In this document: one piece after another, positions 48,373 to 58,335 of the stretch
How the letters are laid out: the number at the start of each line of letters is the position of its first letter
How positions within the stretch are numbered: position 1 is the first letter of the stretch
Origin: Bacteroidales bacterium
GTDB taxonomy: Bacteria > Bacteroidota > Bacteroidia > Bacteroidales > Muribaculaceae
Assembly: GCA_015061005.1 (NCBI GenBank)
Contig: SUXJ01000004.1
Location: forward strand, 124,001-188,000
Direction: 5' to 3'
DNA length: 64,000 nucleotides
Translations under genes and position numbers: made by a program
Notes under the pieces: generated by a model
The model's input: the letters and a program-made list of their open reading frames with translations, nothing else
What the model was told of the DNA's origin: nothing
Databases searched by the model: none

Positions 48373-51066
48373 TTAGTGTGCGTCAAGCCAGTTTTGAGCA
48401 ACTCCGGCACTTACGCTGAGTTTTACTTTGCCACTGTAGGCTGCCTCCATTTCGCTAATGACAATCTGTTGCAAGGCAGCGAGCTCATCGGGCATTACGT
48501 TGAATACCAATTCATCGTGGACTTGCATTATCATGGCGGATTGGAACCCTTCTGCTCGAAGTTGTCGTGCAATATTGACCATCGCCACTTTAATGATGTC
48601 AGCGGCAGAGCCTTGCAGTGGGGCATTGATGGCGTTTCGTTCGGCATAGCCGCGAACCACGGCATTGCGTGAGTTAATGTCCGGGAGCATGCGCCGCCGG
48701 CCCATCACTGTTGTGACGAAGCCTCGCTCACGCGCTTGCTCAACCACGTTTGTCATATAATCTTTTACTTGAGGATATGACTCAAAATATCCTTTGATGA
48801 GTTGAGTCGCCTCGCCTCGCGGAATTTTCAAACGTTCGGCAAGCCCGAATGCGCTGATGCCATAAATGATGCCGAAGTTTGCTGTTTTGGCGCGTCGGCG
48901 TTGGTCTTCGGTCACGTCGGCAAGTGGTGTGTGATATATTTTCGCGGCAGTGGCCCGGTGTATATCTTGACCTTGGGAGAATGCTTCAAGCATCGCAGAG
49001 TCTCCGGAAATATCAGCCATCAAGCGCAACTCAATCTGTGAATAGTCTGCCGAAAGGATTATGCACCCGGGGTCCGCAACAAAGGCACGGCGAATCTCTC
49101 GCCCCATGTCGGTTCTCACCGGTATGTTTTGAAGATTGGGATTTGCGGAACTCAGGCGTCCTGTGGCTGTTCCGGTTTGATTGAAAGTTGAATGAATTTT
49201 ACCGGTTGACGGATTTATCAATGCCGGCAGAGCGGTGATATACGTTGCAAGAAGTTTTCTCAGTCCTCGAATGGAGAGAATGAGATCTACCACGGGATGA
49301 GCCGTGCGATATTTTTCAAGGGTTTCTTCCGTGGTGGAATAATTTCCGGTTTTGGTTCGCTTGACTTTGGTGTCAAGCTTGAGATCCCCAAAAAGAACTT
49401 GACCAACTTGTGATGGCGAAGCAATGTTAAACTGATAGCCCACCATTTCATATACCTTTTGCTCCATCTCGGCGAGTTGGGCTGTCAGTCGTTGCTGCTG
49501 AGCAGCGAGTATCGTGGGATCGATGCGCACTCCGCTCCATTCCATGTCGGCTAAGACGGGAGCAAGGTTTTGCTCAAGATCTTCGAGAGTGGGTGATATT
49601 TGTTCATCTCTGAGAGCCTTGCGTATCGGTTCATATAGACGAAGTGAAATATCGGCTGCCTCGCAAAAGAATGGCTCAATCATCTGTGCATCGACTTCCT
49701 TGAATTTTCCGGTTGAGGTTGCATTTTCGGAATCAAGTGTGCGATAGCCGAGGATATCAGACGCCATAACTGAGAGAGAATGGCGCATTTCGGGTTGCAG
49801 AAGATAATGAGCAAGCGACACGTCATAATGTTTTGCCGACCATTCTATTCCGGCGCGACGCAGTAATAGACTCGCACGCTTGAAATCATTGGTTACCACA
49901 AGCAAATCCTTACGTCTCAACACGGGACTTAGCAATCCGACTCGGTCAACCGGTAAATAGGCTGCTTGACCCGGAGCAATGGAAATGGCTGCACCATGAA
50001 GCTCAGCAGTCATTGCTTCCGCCCCTACGGCATAAATAGACAATCCAATAATATCAGCTTTTGCGGCTTCCGCCAAAATGTCTTCAATAGAAGATGCATA
50101 GTCGTGCGATAAAGATGACATGGGAGCCGGTTCCGACGCAATATTATCAAAATCAAAGAGAGACGGTTCCGAGGCTGGTATGCTGGGCGTCTCGGCCGGC
50201 AATTTTGATAAAAATGATCGAAACTCAAGTTCTTCATAAATTTTTCGCAGAGCTCCAAAATCCGGCTCACATCGACGCAAATCATTCGGGCGAACGGGCA
50301 AGGTGAGGTCGGTTCTTATCGTTGCCAGATCCTTTGAGAGTAGAATTTTATCTCTATTTTCTTCTACCTTTGTGCGGAGAGAGCCTTTTATTTCTTCTGT
50401 GCGCTGAAGCATTTGCTCAACAGACCCGAACTGAGTAATCAGTTTTACGGCAGTCTTTTCTCCCACGCCCGGACATCCGGGAATATTATCGGAAGCATCG
50501 CCCTCCAATGCCAATAAATCTACTACTTGACGCGGAGAGTCAATCCCGTATCGCTCGCATATTTGCTGCGGGCCCCGCACCTCAAAACCTTGCCCTTTCA
50601 GCGCCGGACGATACATGAAAACGGACTCACTGACCAGCTGACCATAATCCTTGTCGGGTGTCATCATATAGGTGACAAATCCTTGCTCTGATGCTTGTCG
50701 GGCAAGTGAGCCTATAACGTCGTCCGCCTCATAGTCCGGAAGTTCCACAACGGGAATGCACATTGCATTGAGAATGCGCTTGATGTAGGGAATGGCAATG
50801 GTGATGTCCTCAGGCTGCTTTTCGCGTCCGGCTTTATATTCCGGAAATATTTCATGGCGAAATGTGTGTCCTCCGGAGGGATCGAAACAAACGGCAAGGT
50901 GAGTGGGGTTTTCTTTTCGCAACAAGTCATCCAGCGTGTTTACGAAGCCGAATATGGCTGAAGTGTTAACTCCGCTCGTGGTTACGCGAGGGTTACGAAA
51001 CAATGCGTAATATGCACGGTAAATCAATGCATAAGCGTCAAGGAGGAAGAGCTTGTTCTCGGTCAT
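48373..51066 (-). CDS. polA: DNA polymerase I, proofreading site degenerate
   Basis: 897 residues: 5'-3' exonuclease domain (1-290, with DYEADDVIGS, MTPDKDYGQL and EGDASDNIPG), a 3'-5' exonuclease-like domain (about 320-510) and the polymerase domain with DYSQIELR (motif A), RRRAKTANFGIIYG (O-helix) and VHDELVF (motif C). The polymerase and 5' nuclease look fully active. In the middle domain the residues matching Klenow Asp355 and Glu357 (DTE motif) are Ser343 and Tyr345, and the Asp424 position reads Lys in NDFKR; only the last Asp (EAADISLRL) remains. Proofreading is therefore unlikely. The start overlaps the GH89 stop by 4 bases. Confidence 0.95.
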   Translation of the reverse strand: MTENKLFLLDAYALIYRAYYALFRNPRVTTSGVNTSAIFGFVNTLDDLLRKENPTHLAVCFDPSGGHTFRHEIFPEYKAGREKQPEDITIAIPYIKRILNAMCIPVVELPDYEADDVIGSLARQASEQGFVTYMMTPDKDYGQLVSESVFMYRPALKGQGFEVRGPQQICERYGIDSPRQVVDLLALEGDASDNIPGCPGVGEKTAVKLITQFGSVEQMLQRTEEIKGSLRTKVEENRDKILLSKDLATIRTDLTLPVRPNDLRRCEPDFGALRKIYEELEFRSFLSKLPAETPSIPASEPSLFDFDNIASEPAPMSSLSHDYASSIEDILAEAAKADIIGLSIYAVGAEAMTAELHGAAISIAPGQAAYLPVDRVGLLSPVLRRKDLLVVTNDFKRASLLLRRAGIEWSAKHYDVSLAHYLLQPEMRHSLSVMASDILGYRTLDSENATSTGKFKEVDAQMIEPFFCEAADISLRLYEPIRKALRDEQISPTLEDLEQNLAPVLADMEWSGVRIDPTILAAQQQRLTAQLAEMEQKVYEMVGYQFNIASPSQVGQVLFGDLKLDTKVKRTKTGNYSTTEETLEKYRTAHPVVDLILSIRGLRKLLATYITALPALINPSTGKIHSTFNQTGTATGRLSSANPNLQNIPVRTDMGREIRRAFVADPGCIILSADYSQIELRLMADISGDSAMLEAFSQGQDIHRATAAKIYHTPLADVTEDQRRRAKTANFGIIYGISAFGLAERLKIPRGEATQLIKGYFESYPQVKDYMTNVVEQARERGFVTTVMGRRRMLPDINSRNAVVRGYAERNAINAPLQGSAADIIKVAMVNIARQLRAEGFQSAMIMQVHDELVFNVMPDELAALQQIVISEMEAAYSGKVKLSVSAGVAQNWLDAH

Positions 51067-54000
51067 TTACGGATAATTATTTTTTCACCTTCAGATGTTA
51101 CATAGACACCCGGAGAAGGGTTGGAATCTACTCGACGTCCGGTTGTGTCATAGAGAATTGGTGCAGTCTCGGGCGATTCAATCTCAACGATAGACATTTG
51201 AGAAAAAATCGAGAATCGGTCGCCAATGGATGTCGGGACTGTGTCTGCATCAATACATGCAGTATTGGCAGGGATTATAAATCCTGCTTCATGGCGAACA
51301 AAGTCGGAATCTTCTGCAACATATACTGTCCTATCTGCTACGCAACGCGAGTAGGTACTATATGCGACTCCATAGAAGACGTCAAAATAAAATTGATCGT
51401 AGGAAAGCATAACCGGCACATCAGATTCTGTAATAATTACAGGAAGTCCACCCGGTAGGGCGGCTTCTGTGGGGCATGCTGTCAAACGCACACCATTAAT
51501 GTCAACTGCATCAATGTAGAATGCTGCGACGCCGTTCGGAATCGATACGCTAAAAGGGTGGGAGACCAATGTTGGAAACTCGGTCACAGTGATTTTTTTT
51601 AATTCTTCGAAATCAAATGTGTGAGTATTGGAGCCGGAAGTCAACTTCAAAGTAGGCATACCGGTTCCATAAACGAGGCTCAAGGAAAATTGCGCACCGG
51701 ATTCAGTAACTTCATTGGCGTTTGCATTGAGTTGAAGATGTGAATTTATGTGCACCAGATTCTCTCCGTCAAATCTCCAAAGTGACATGTATTTATTGGA
51801 AACTTCTGCGTTAGAAACGGCTTTCTCGGAGTATGTTCTGGTTAATTGCTCCATTAAAGGATCGGCATAAACCGGTTTGTCGTTTTTTAAGAGATAAAAC
51901 GGATGGCGCAAACGTCCCTCGGGATATGCCACTACTTTTTTCCCGGTTTTATTGTAGATTACGCCGTTGATTTCAACGTTGTTTTCTGTAGGGCCTGCAA
52001 GGTGAATATTTTCAAGCCATGAAGTCCCGACAAAAAGAGTTCCGAGCTTTACGTCGGATTCAGGTTTGGTGAAAAGGAAATTCAGCGTCATTCCGTTGGG
52101 CGCGCAGCTGACAAACTGAGAAATGTCTCTCATAGTGGAGCTGTTGGCAATTGTCTTGGTCTGAGTCATGCCCGAGGAGTTGGTCACGGTGACTGTCAAA
52201 GATTTTGAACCGTTAAATTCAGCGCGAATAGTGAACTTTCCGCTCAGAGGCACATCGCTGAATAGATTCTCCTCTGCACTATCCCATTTAACCACGAGTA
52301 TGCCATTCTTTTTCAGGTAAAATTGGCTCCAACCTCCGGAATAGTCATCGGCTGTGGCGTTGGTGCCATTCGCAAAAAGCGGAGTTCCCCATTCATTATA
52401 CGTTTCGGTACCGGTTTCGCCTGTGAGGTATAGCACCCATGTCTCATTTCCCTTGATGGTGCGTGCCGGAGTGACGGATTGATTTGTTGCGCCGGAACCG
52501 ACCACTGTGTTATCCGTGATTACTTTTCCATCAGTTTTTAAGACCACTGCAGGCAGCGTAATTTCAAAAATATCATCGCGACCGGAAAATACCTCCGGCT
52601 TAATGTCGCGTACTTGTACGTTGCTGAGGTCTAAAGTGCTTTTGCCGGGGGTAGCCACGCTTTCAATGCGAAAGGAACCATCATAATTCCGGCCAAGGTT
52701 GAATTCCCAACCATCTACTACCAAAGGGGACGGTTCGAGAATTGCGGTAATATGGGCATCACCATAAACTTTGAAACTTGCCTTGTTGCCGTCAACCCAT
52801 TCCGATGGCAAATCACGTCCATGATTATCAACGAATTTTACAAAACGAGCATTTTGGTTCGGAAAGGCTGTGATAATCACGTCTTCGCCTGAAACGTAAA
52901 TATTGGCCATGTTTTCAGTGCGAAGATAACCTAATGAACTGTCGTTAACGGAAGCTGTTACTGTCGATGGCTTGACCGGTGAATCGTTAAGTTCCAGTAA
53001 GAAATCGTAGATCATTCGATTCGTGGCGGCAGTGGCGGCAACCGGCTGTCCGGTAGCGGCGATTTCCGAGTTCCATGCGCTGTCGAATCGGAATCGGATA
53101 TGTGTTGTGCCCTTCACAGCCTCAAAGGGAATCACAATGTTTACCTCGCCGGTAGCCATAGATGCGTTTTGCGCATTTTTTGTGCCTTTCGTGGCGAGTA
53201 TTGTTTCAAACGTGCCGTCATTATCAAAGTCTGCCCATGCCGACAAATAAAGATAGCTCAATCCGGCATTGCCGTTCCAGCTAATAGAAAAATCACCGCC
53301 GGGAGCTGCCTTGATGCGAGAGGGAACAACGATAAAGTGATCTTCTGGCATTGTGGGAGCGGAGTATATCTCCTCCGTTTCGCCGTGTTGAGTCAGAGAG
53401 AATGATGGTATCCACTGCTTATTGTCAATAATGGCTTGGTGGTCACTCATGTCAAGATTTGGAACACCCCATTTGCTTTCAGCAAAGTATGCTGTCAGGG
53501 TGACGGACTCTTTGCCGTAATAAGTCATCGGATTGTCATTGCCGAGATTGTTGCCGTTTTGGTCCAGCCAATGGTCAAAATCATAACGAGCAGACGCATG
53601 GGCGCGTACCTTCACGAAGTCCGTGTTGGTTATACTTAGTGACTCTGTGCCGTCAATGCTAACGGTGCCTTTCGATTCGTCTTCTGTTGCCACACTTACC
53701 GTGCGCGGTTCTATGATTTCCTCAGTGACGGCAATGGTATAAGTAACCTGAGTGCCGTCAGCGAGTTTGATTCTGACGCTATATTCACCAATGGCAGCGT
53801 CGGCGGGAATGATTGCATTTTCTGCAGTAAAGACTTCATCGTCTCCAAACAGAGTGTTGCGGTTCAAGTCAATGGCGATTTCGCTTATTGAAGTTCCGGC
53901 GATGTTGAAATCCGGTGCATACACTTCACCGCGTTTGGCTCTATCAAAGAATTGACCCTTGAGGTCTGTGACAAGCAAACGCTGAATATAACGAGTTCCT

Positions 54001-56180
54001 TGTAAATCAACTTGCGAAGTTAGCGGAGACAGGTATTTCGGCAGCATTGTAGCGGCGACTTCTGCCGTGTTCCCAATCGGAGTTGTAGGGTAGCGCTTTG
54101 ATGCGTCCATAGCCCAGTTGCGCGAGATCTGCCACGCATTAATGTTACCCATATTGTTGTCAAACCAACGTTTCCACCGGTCATAGTACAAGTCTTTCAT
54201 GATGCCGCCCCACTGGCGATAGCTATAGTCGCGTAGATTACCGTCAGTGTTGGCCCACGTAGTTATTAATGTGCGAGCATTATTGAGTTCGAGCCATTCG
54301 CGGTCTGCTTCGGTCGTTCCCTCCGCCTCATCAGCAATGGCGCGTGCGCGCTCGGTCCAGTGTCCAACCATGAAGTCCTTGTTGGTATTGAGGAGTTGGT
54401 CAATATCAAGGATCAGTTGCAAGAAAGCATCGCGGCGCATCTCAAATAGCTCGGTATTGCCATCGGCATGTGCCTCTTTGATTCCGGCAAGAAGTGTTTT
54501 AGAGTAGTCGGTAAGAGCCTGACGAGAAACGTCAACGAGATCATAACTGTAATTTTCACCCGTCAGATTTGCTTCAAGCAGTTTATATGCTGCAGAATAT
54601 GTTGAATTCACATCATAGAAAATTTCGGAGCTGCCCCATGCGGATACGGCATTGATCGAAAGCGATGGAATGGCACACATGATAGCTTCGTGGGGACCTT
54701 GCAACCCGGTTTTACAGTCCAATGCAGACGTGCGCAGCAATTCCCATGCCGCAACGGCTTCCGGCGACTCTACGCCTCCGTAGCGACGCTTGACATAGTC
54801 AGCTACCCACTTTTGGGCGTCGGGTTTGGTGCTCATCCATGGCATTTCATAGCAAAGGTCATAGATTATGGGGACTTGCTCAATGCCTTCCGGCACTGCG
54901 GCAATGCCCTTTAGCGAGCTAAGCGAACGGTTATTGAAGTAGCTGTCGATCAATGTTGTGATTCGGCCGAAGAATCCTGTGCGAGCACCAAAATTGGGAA
55001 TCATACAATAGACCGTTTCGTGGCCATTGTAGCTGTTTAACTGCGAACCCGCCTTGCCGTCAGAATACAAATCAAGCACGATGAGTTTTCCCTGAGGAAT
55101 GACTCCGTTAGCAACGCTTTGCCATTGTCCGCCTGCCCATTGCCATTGTTGAATAAACCATTTTGCCTCGGGTTGAGCCTCTGCCAAGCATTCGTATATG
55201 CTGGAATAAGCTAATTTTGCATCTACTCCGCCTGTGGAGCCGCCACCTTCATGAAATGGGTCCATGGAGTAATATGCGCTCGTTCCCATAACTTCCTCAA
55301 GGCGTTTATAGTAGTTTGCTGCCACGCCGGTAAATCCGTCTGTTGCAGGAGTGAGGATGTTGGGACGGGTAAAGCCATTAACCCAACCGCCTTGCCCCAC
55401 GGAGGCTATGCCGGTTTTGCGGGTGAAGTTTGTTGGAACCATTCCGGCAAATCCGGGCAATACCGGCTCAATGCCGAGCTCGTTCATGCGCTGTGTCATT
55501 TTCTTGCCCAACTCAGCTTGACGAGCATACCACCAATCAGGATTGGGCCCACCATGACCTTCAAGGTTGTTCATGCCGAACCATGCCATAAAACACGGAC
55601 CGGCAATGAAAGCATTCGCCTCGGCAGTGGAGTAGCCGTAGTCTTCTATGAGCATTTTTCGCCACACTTCTTCCAAGCCGATAATATGAAGCGGCGCATT
55701 GATGCCGTGGAGAGCCATCCAGTCAATTTCTTGCTGCCAGCGTTCCCATGTCCAAGTTGACATAGAGTAGGAGAAGGTGCAGTAGTTCAAATAGTGGCGA
55801 TATTGTGCATTGGTTTCGTGCGTTTCCTCACCTACGGGGGCCGGTAGGTTGATTGTTGTCAAATCCGGGTTAAGATTGTTCCAACTGACGTTTACATTCG
55901 CATAGTGATTAAGATACCAACCAATGCCGGTGGTTAATGCCGAGAGCGTGGAGCCTTTAATGCACGGCTTACCTTCGGAGGAGGAGATAACGAAGACTTC
56001 TGTCCCGGCTGTTGCTGACAGTGTTTCATCGAGAACCGTAACAAATCGGTCGGCAGTCCCTTGACCACCAACTCGGTTCAAAAGGTCACTAACGGGCTGA
56101 GGGTTCGTTACTGCTGCCGATGCGAAAAGGCATAGTAAAACGGCAACTGTTGAGCAGACGAAGCGTGAAATGGTTTTCAT
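51063..56180 (-). CDS. GH89 alpha-N-acetylglucosaminidase, multidomain
   Basis: 1705 residues from MKTISRFVCS with a signal peptide (1-23). The GH89/NAGLU core spans about 25-740: N-terminal domain, TIM barrel with predicted acid/base Glu311 in DPFHEGG and predicted nucleophile Glu430 in VPEGIEQ, and an all-helical domain. Then follow a bacterial-repeat module (about 875-945), a GEVED-like domain (about 975-1090), further beta-sandwich modules and a short C-terminal tail (LYDTTGRRVDSNPSPGVYV) of the sorting type. It removes alpha-linked GlcNAc from glycans such as mucin or heparan-like chains. The longer frame from 56306 is not used because it covers the tsf terminator and lies upstream of this gene's promoter. 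Confidence 0.92.
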   Translation of the reverse strand: MKTISRFVCSTVAVLLCLFASAAVTNPQPVSDLLNRVGGQGTADRFVTVLDETLSATAGTEVFVISSSEGKPCIKGSTLSALTTGIGWYLNHYANVNVSWNNLNPDLTTINLPAPVGEETHETNAQYRHYLNYCTFSYSMSTWTWERWQQEIDWMALHGINAPLHIIGLEEVWRKMLIEDYGYSTAEANAFIAGPCFMAWFGMNNLEGHGGPNPDWWYARQAELGKKMTQRMNELGIEPVLPGFAGMVPTNFTRKTGIASVGQGGWVNGFTRPNILTPATDGFTGVAANYYKRLEEVMGTSAYYSMDPFHEGGGSTGGVDAKLAYSSIYECLAEAQPEAKWFIQQWQWAGGQWQSVANGVIPQGKLIVLDLYSDGKAGSQLNSYNGHETVYCMIPNFGARTGFFGRITTLIDSYFNNRSLSSLKGIAAVPEGIEQVPIIYDLCYEMPWMSTKPDAQKWVADYVKRRYGGVESPEAVAAWELLRTSALDCKTGLQGPHEAIMCAIPSLSINAVSAWGSSEIFYDVNSTYSAAYKLLEANLTGENYSYDLVDVSRQALTDYSKTLLAGIKEAHADGNTELFEMRRDAFLQLILDIDQLLNTNKDFMVGHWTERARAIADEAEGTTEADREWLELNNARTLITTWANTDGNLRDYSYRQWGGIMKDLYYDRWKRWFDNNMGNINAWQISRNWAMDASKRYPTTPIGNTAEVAATMLPKYLSPLTSQVDLQGTRYIQRLLVTDLKGQFFDRAKRGEVYAPDFNIAGTSISEIAIDLNRNTLFGDDEVFTAENAIIPADAAIGEYSVRIKLADGTQVTYTIAVTEEIIEPRTVSVATEDESKGTVSIDGTESLSITNTDFVKVRAHASARYDFDHWLDQNGNNLGNDNPMTYYGKESVTLTAYFAESKWGVPNLDMSDHQAIIDNKQWIPSFSLTQHGETEEIYSAPTMPEDHFIVVPSRIKAAPGGDFSISWNGNAGLSYLYLSAWADFDNDGTFETILATKGTKNAQNASMATGEVNIVIPFEAVKGTTHIRFRFDSAWNSEIAATGQPVAATAATNRMIYDFLLELNDSPVKPSTVTASVNDSSLGYLRTENMANIYVSGEDVIITAFPNQNARFVKFVDNHGRDLPSEWVDGNKASFKVYGDAHITAILEPSPLVVDGWEFNLGRNYDGSFRIESVATPGKSTLDLSNVQVRDIKPEVFSGRDDIFEITLPAVVLKTDGKVITDNTVVGSGATNQSVTPARTIKGNETWVLYLTGETGTETYNEWGTPLFANGTNATADDYSGGWSQFYLKKNGILVVKWDSAEENLFSDVPLSGKFTIRAEFNGSKSLTVTVTNSSGMTQTKTIANSSTMRDISQFVSCAPNGMTLNFLFTKPESDVKLGTLFVGTSWLENIHLAGPTENNVEINGVIYNKTGKKVVAYPEGRLRHPFYLLKNDKPVYADPLMEQLTRTYSEKAVSNAEVSNKYMSLWRFDGENLVHINSHLQLNANANEVTESGAQFSLSLVYGTGMPTLKLTSGSNTHTFDFEELKKITVTEFPTLVSHPFSVSIPNGVAAFYIDAVDINGVRLTACPTEAALPGGLPVIITESDVPVMLSYDQFYFDVFYGVAYSTYSRCVADRTVYVAEDSDFVRHEAGFIIPANTACIDADTVPTSIGDRFSIFSQMSIVEIESPETAPILYDTTGRRVDSNPSPGVYVTSEGEKIIIRK

Positions 56181-56210
56181 GTTGAAATGCTTGCTTAGAT
56201 TTAATCTCCA

Positions 56211-56241
56211 CAAAGATAAGCATTTTTCAGAAACCACACAA
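56211..56241 (-). promoter_or_regulatory. promoter of GH89-polA
   Basis: Minus strand TTG (56241-56239), 20 bases, TATCTTTG (56218-56211). Transcription should start near 56205, so the ATG at 56180 is the first usable start. Confidence 0.8.
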
Positions 56242-56267
56242 CAATAGCCGACGTGGCACTTATGTGC

Positions 56268-56304
56268 AAAAAATATGGGGACGAAACCAACCGGTTTCAT
56301 CCCC
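56268..56304 (-). terminator. intrinsic terminator of the rplM-tsf operon
   Basis: Minus strand GGGGATGAAACC (56304-56293), 4-base loop, GGTTTCGTCCCC (56288-56277), then ATATTTTTT. It begins 25 bases after the tsf stop codon. Confidence 0.88.
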
Positions 56305-56328
56305 ATTGAATTATTGGCTGACGAGAAA

Positions 56329-57321
56329 TTAATCTTGGTTGAGGTTAACTCGCTTCATGCTTACTACAGAGAGTCCCTTAAGGCTCTGATCGAGGTATTG
56401 ACCAACGGTCAGATTGCCGTCTTTGATGAACTCTTGTTCAACGAGACAGTTTTCTTTGTAGTACTTATTGATGCGACCCTTCACGATGTTCTCAATCATC
56501 TGTTCGGGAAGATTAGCGGCTTTTTGAGCACCAACTTCGGCAATGATAGTACGAGCTTGTTCTGCCTGTTCGGGGGTAATCCAACCCTTTGACATGTTGC
56601 TTTCGATGTGAGCTTCGCTGTCAACATGAGCGGGGTTGATACCAACTTTGCTCAGAGCGGCATTAACAGCCTTTTGTACTTGTTCTTGCTTAGTCTTTTC
56701 AATTGCAACAGACTTTTCGCTGTCGATGATTGACTGGGGAACAGATTCGCGGTCAACGGCTACGGGGTTCATAGAAGCAACCTGCATAGCAACGTCGCGA
56801 CCTACTTGATAGTCAACGCCTTCAAGGTTGAAGCCGCAAATGGTTGCAAGCTTGTTGCCTTGGTGGTTGTAAGAAGTGGTTGCAGGAGCTTCAACAAACT
56901 CATAAGCACCGATTTCCATTTTTTCACCGGTCTTACCAACTTCTTCAACGATGAGGTCAGCGATAGTGCGTCCGTCAAGAACGAGGTTCTTAAGTTCATC
57001 GATAGAAGTCACCTTGTTTGCTACAGCAGCATCGAGAATCTTAGTGGTAAGAGCAACGAAACCCGCGTTTTTCGCAACGAAGTCAGTTTCGCAATTCAGA
57101 GCCACGATAGCAGCAAAAGATCCTTCGTTCTTAGAGAGAACGCAACCTTCTGATGCTTCGCGGTCTTCGCGCTTAGCAGCAACTGCTTGACCTTTTTTAC
57201 GAAGGATTTCTACAGCTGCTTCAATATCGCCGTCGGTTTCGGCGAGAGCTTTTTTGCAGTCCATCAAGCCGGCGCTGGTAAGGTTGCGCAACTTGGTGAT
57301 TTCTGCCATTGTAACTGCCAT
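56329..57321 (-). CDS. tsf: translation elongation factor Ts
   Basis: Nucleotide-exchange factor for EF-Tu. 330 residues. An N-terminal UBA-like domain (1-55) has KLRNLTSAGLMDCKKALAETDGDIEAAV, and the core has the family motif TDFVAKNAGF (close to TDFVARN, about 80-90). The C-terminal part NCLVEQEFIKDGNLTVGQYL is also typical. Last gene of the ribosomal operon, 42 bases after rpsB, with a strong terminator behind. Confidence 0.97.
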   Translation of the reverse strand: MAVTMAEITKLRNLTSAGLMDCKKALAETDGDIEAAVEILRKKGQAVAAKREDREASEGCVLSKNEGSFAAIVALNCETDFVAKNAGFVALTTKILDAAVANKVTSIDELKNLVLDGRTIADLIVEEVGKTGEKMEIGAYEFVEAPATTSYNHQGNKLATICGFNLEGVDYQVGRDVAMQVASMNPVAVDRESVPQSIIDSEKSVAIEKTKQEQVQKAVNAALSKVGINPAHVDSEAHIESNMSKGWITPEQAEQARTIIAEVGAQKAANLPEQMIENIVKGRINKYYKENCLVEQEFIKDGNLTVGQYLDQSLKGLSVVSMKRVNLNQD

Positions 57322-57363
57322 AAGTATTTTAATTTATGATGAGTTATGGTTGTTTGTTTTGAA

Positions 57364-58224
57364 TTATTCAGCAGCAGGAGTTTCAGCAGCGGGTGCTTCT
57401 GCAACAGGTGCTTCAGCAGCAGGTGCTGCGGGAGCTGCGGGGCGAGCTACGCGAGCGCGACGTTCACGACGAGGAGCAGCCTTGGGTGCTTCTTCTTCAG
57501 CTTGAGCTTCAGCGGCTTCAGAGTCTGCTTTTTCTACCTTGCGTTCTTCGAGACCTTCGTTCATTGCAGCGATAACGGTGTCGAGCACGATTTCGATGCT
57601 CTTTGAAGCGTCATCGTTTGCGGGAATAACGAAGTCGATGTTGTTGGGGTCAGAGTTGGTGTCAACCATAGCGAATACGGGGATACCGAGACGTACGGCT
57701 TCAGCTACTGCGATGTGTTCTTTGTGAACGTCAACAACGAAGAGTGCTGCGGGCAGACGGTTGAGGTCAGCGATAGAACCGAGGTTCTTTTCAAGTTTTG
57801 CACGCTGGCGAGTGATTTGAAGTTTTTCGCGCTTTGAAAGGTTGTCGAAAGTGCCGTCTTTAGTCATCTTGTCGATAGCGGTCATCTTCTTCACAGCCTT
57901 GCGGATGGTGGGGAAGTTGGTAAGCATACCACCGGGCCAACGTTCAATAACGTAGGGCATGCCGATAGAAGTGGCCTTATTAGCGATTACTTGCTTTGCT
58001 TGTTTTTTTGTGGCCACGAACAGAACTTTCTTGCCGCTCTTGGCGATGCTCTTCAATGCGTTAGCAGCTTCTTCGAGCTTGGCCTGAGTTTTGTAAAGGT
58101 CAAGAATGTGGATGCCATTGCGTTCCATGAAGATGTAAGGAGCCATGGCGGGGTTCCATTTGCGTTTGAGGTGGCCGAAGTGACAGCCGGCTTCGAGCAG
58201 TTGCTCAAATGTGGGTGTTGACAT
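57364..58224 (-). CDS. rpsB: 30S ribosomal protein uS2
   Basis: 286 residues. The uS2 core (1-225) has LEAGCHFGHLKRKWNPAMAP, GIHILDLYKT, ERWPGGMLTNF and VDTNSDPNNIDFVIPANDDA. The last 50 residues are an Ala/Glu/Pro-rich tail with one basic cluster (RRERRARVARP), common in Bacteroidetes uS2 but here long. It is preceded by a 112-base intergenic region with a stable hairpin that may be a leader, and followed by tsf in the common rpsB-tsf pair. Confidence 0.97.
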   Translation of the reverse strand: MSTPTFEQLLEAGCHFGHLKRKWNPAMAPYIFMERNGIHILDLYKTQAKLEEAANALKSIAKSGKKVLFVATKKQAKQVIANKATSIGMPYVIERWPGGMLTNFPTIRKAVKKMTAIDKMTKDGTFDNLSKREKLQITRQRAKLEKNLGSIADLNRLPAALFVVDVHKEHIAVAEAVRLGIPVFAMVDTNSDPNNIDFVIPANDDASKSIEIVLDTVIAAMNEGLEERKVEKADSEAAEAQAEEEAPKAAPRRERRARVARPAAPAAPAAEAPVAEAPAAETPAAE

Positions 58225-58277
58225 AATTTTAAATGAATTTTAAATGATTTGTTTACTTTCTTCTTTAACGTGAAATC

Positions 58278-58315
58278 AATCCCGGAGTAGGGAGCGAGGC
58301 TCCATCGCCGGGATT
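58278..58315 (-). promoter_or_regulatory. hairpin in the rpsI-rpsB gap, candidate uS2 leader
   Basis: AATCCCGG (58278-58285) with CCGGGATT (58308-58315), and inside GGAGC (58291-58295) with GCTCC (58299-58303). No T-run follows, so it is not a terminator. A control element of rpsB-tsf by uS2 or an RNA-processing site is possible. Confidence 0.5.
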
Positions 58316-58335
58316 TAGATACTAAACAAGTTCGA

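Noticed and set aside
56181..56306. 42-residue N-terminal extension of the GH89 protein
   Set aside because: It covers the tsf terminator and lies upstream of the gene's own promoter; the signal peptide begins at 56180.
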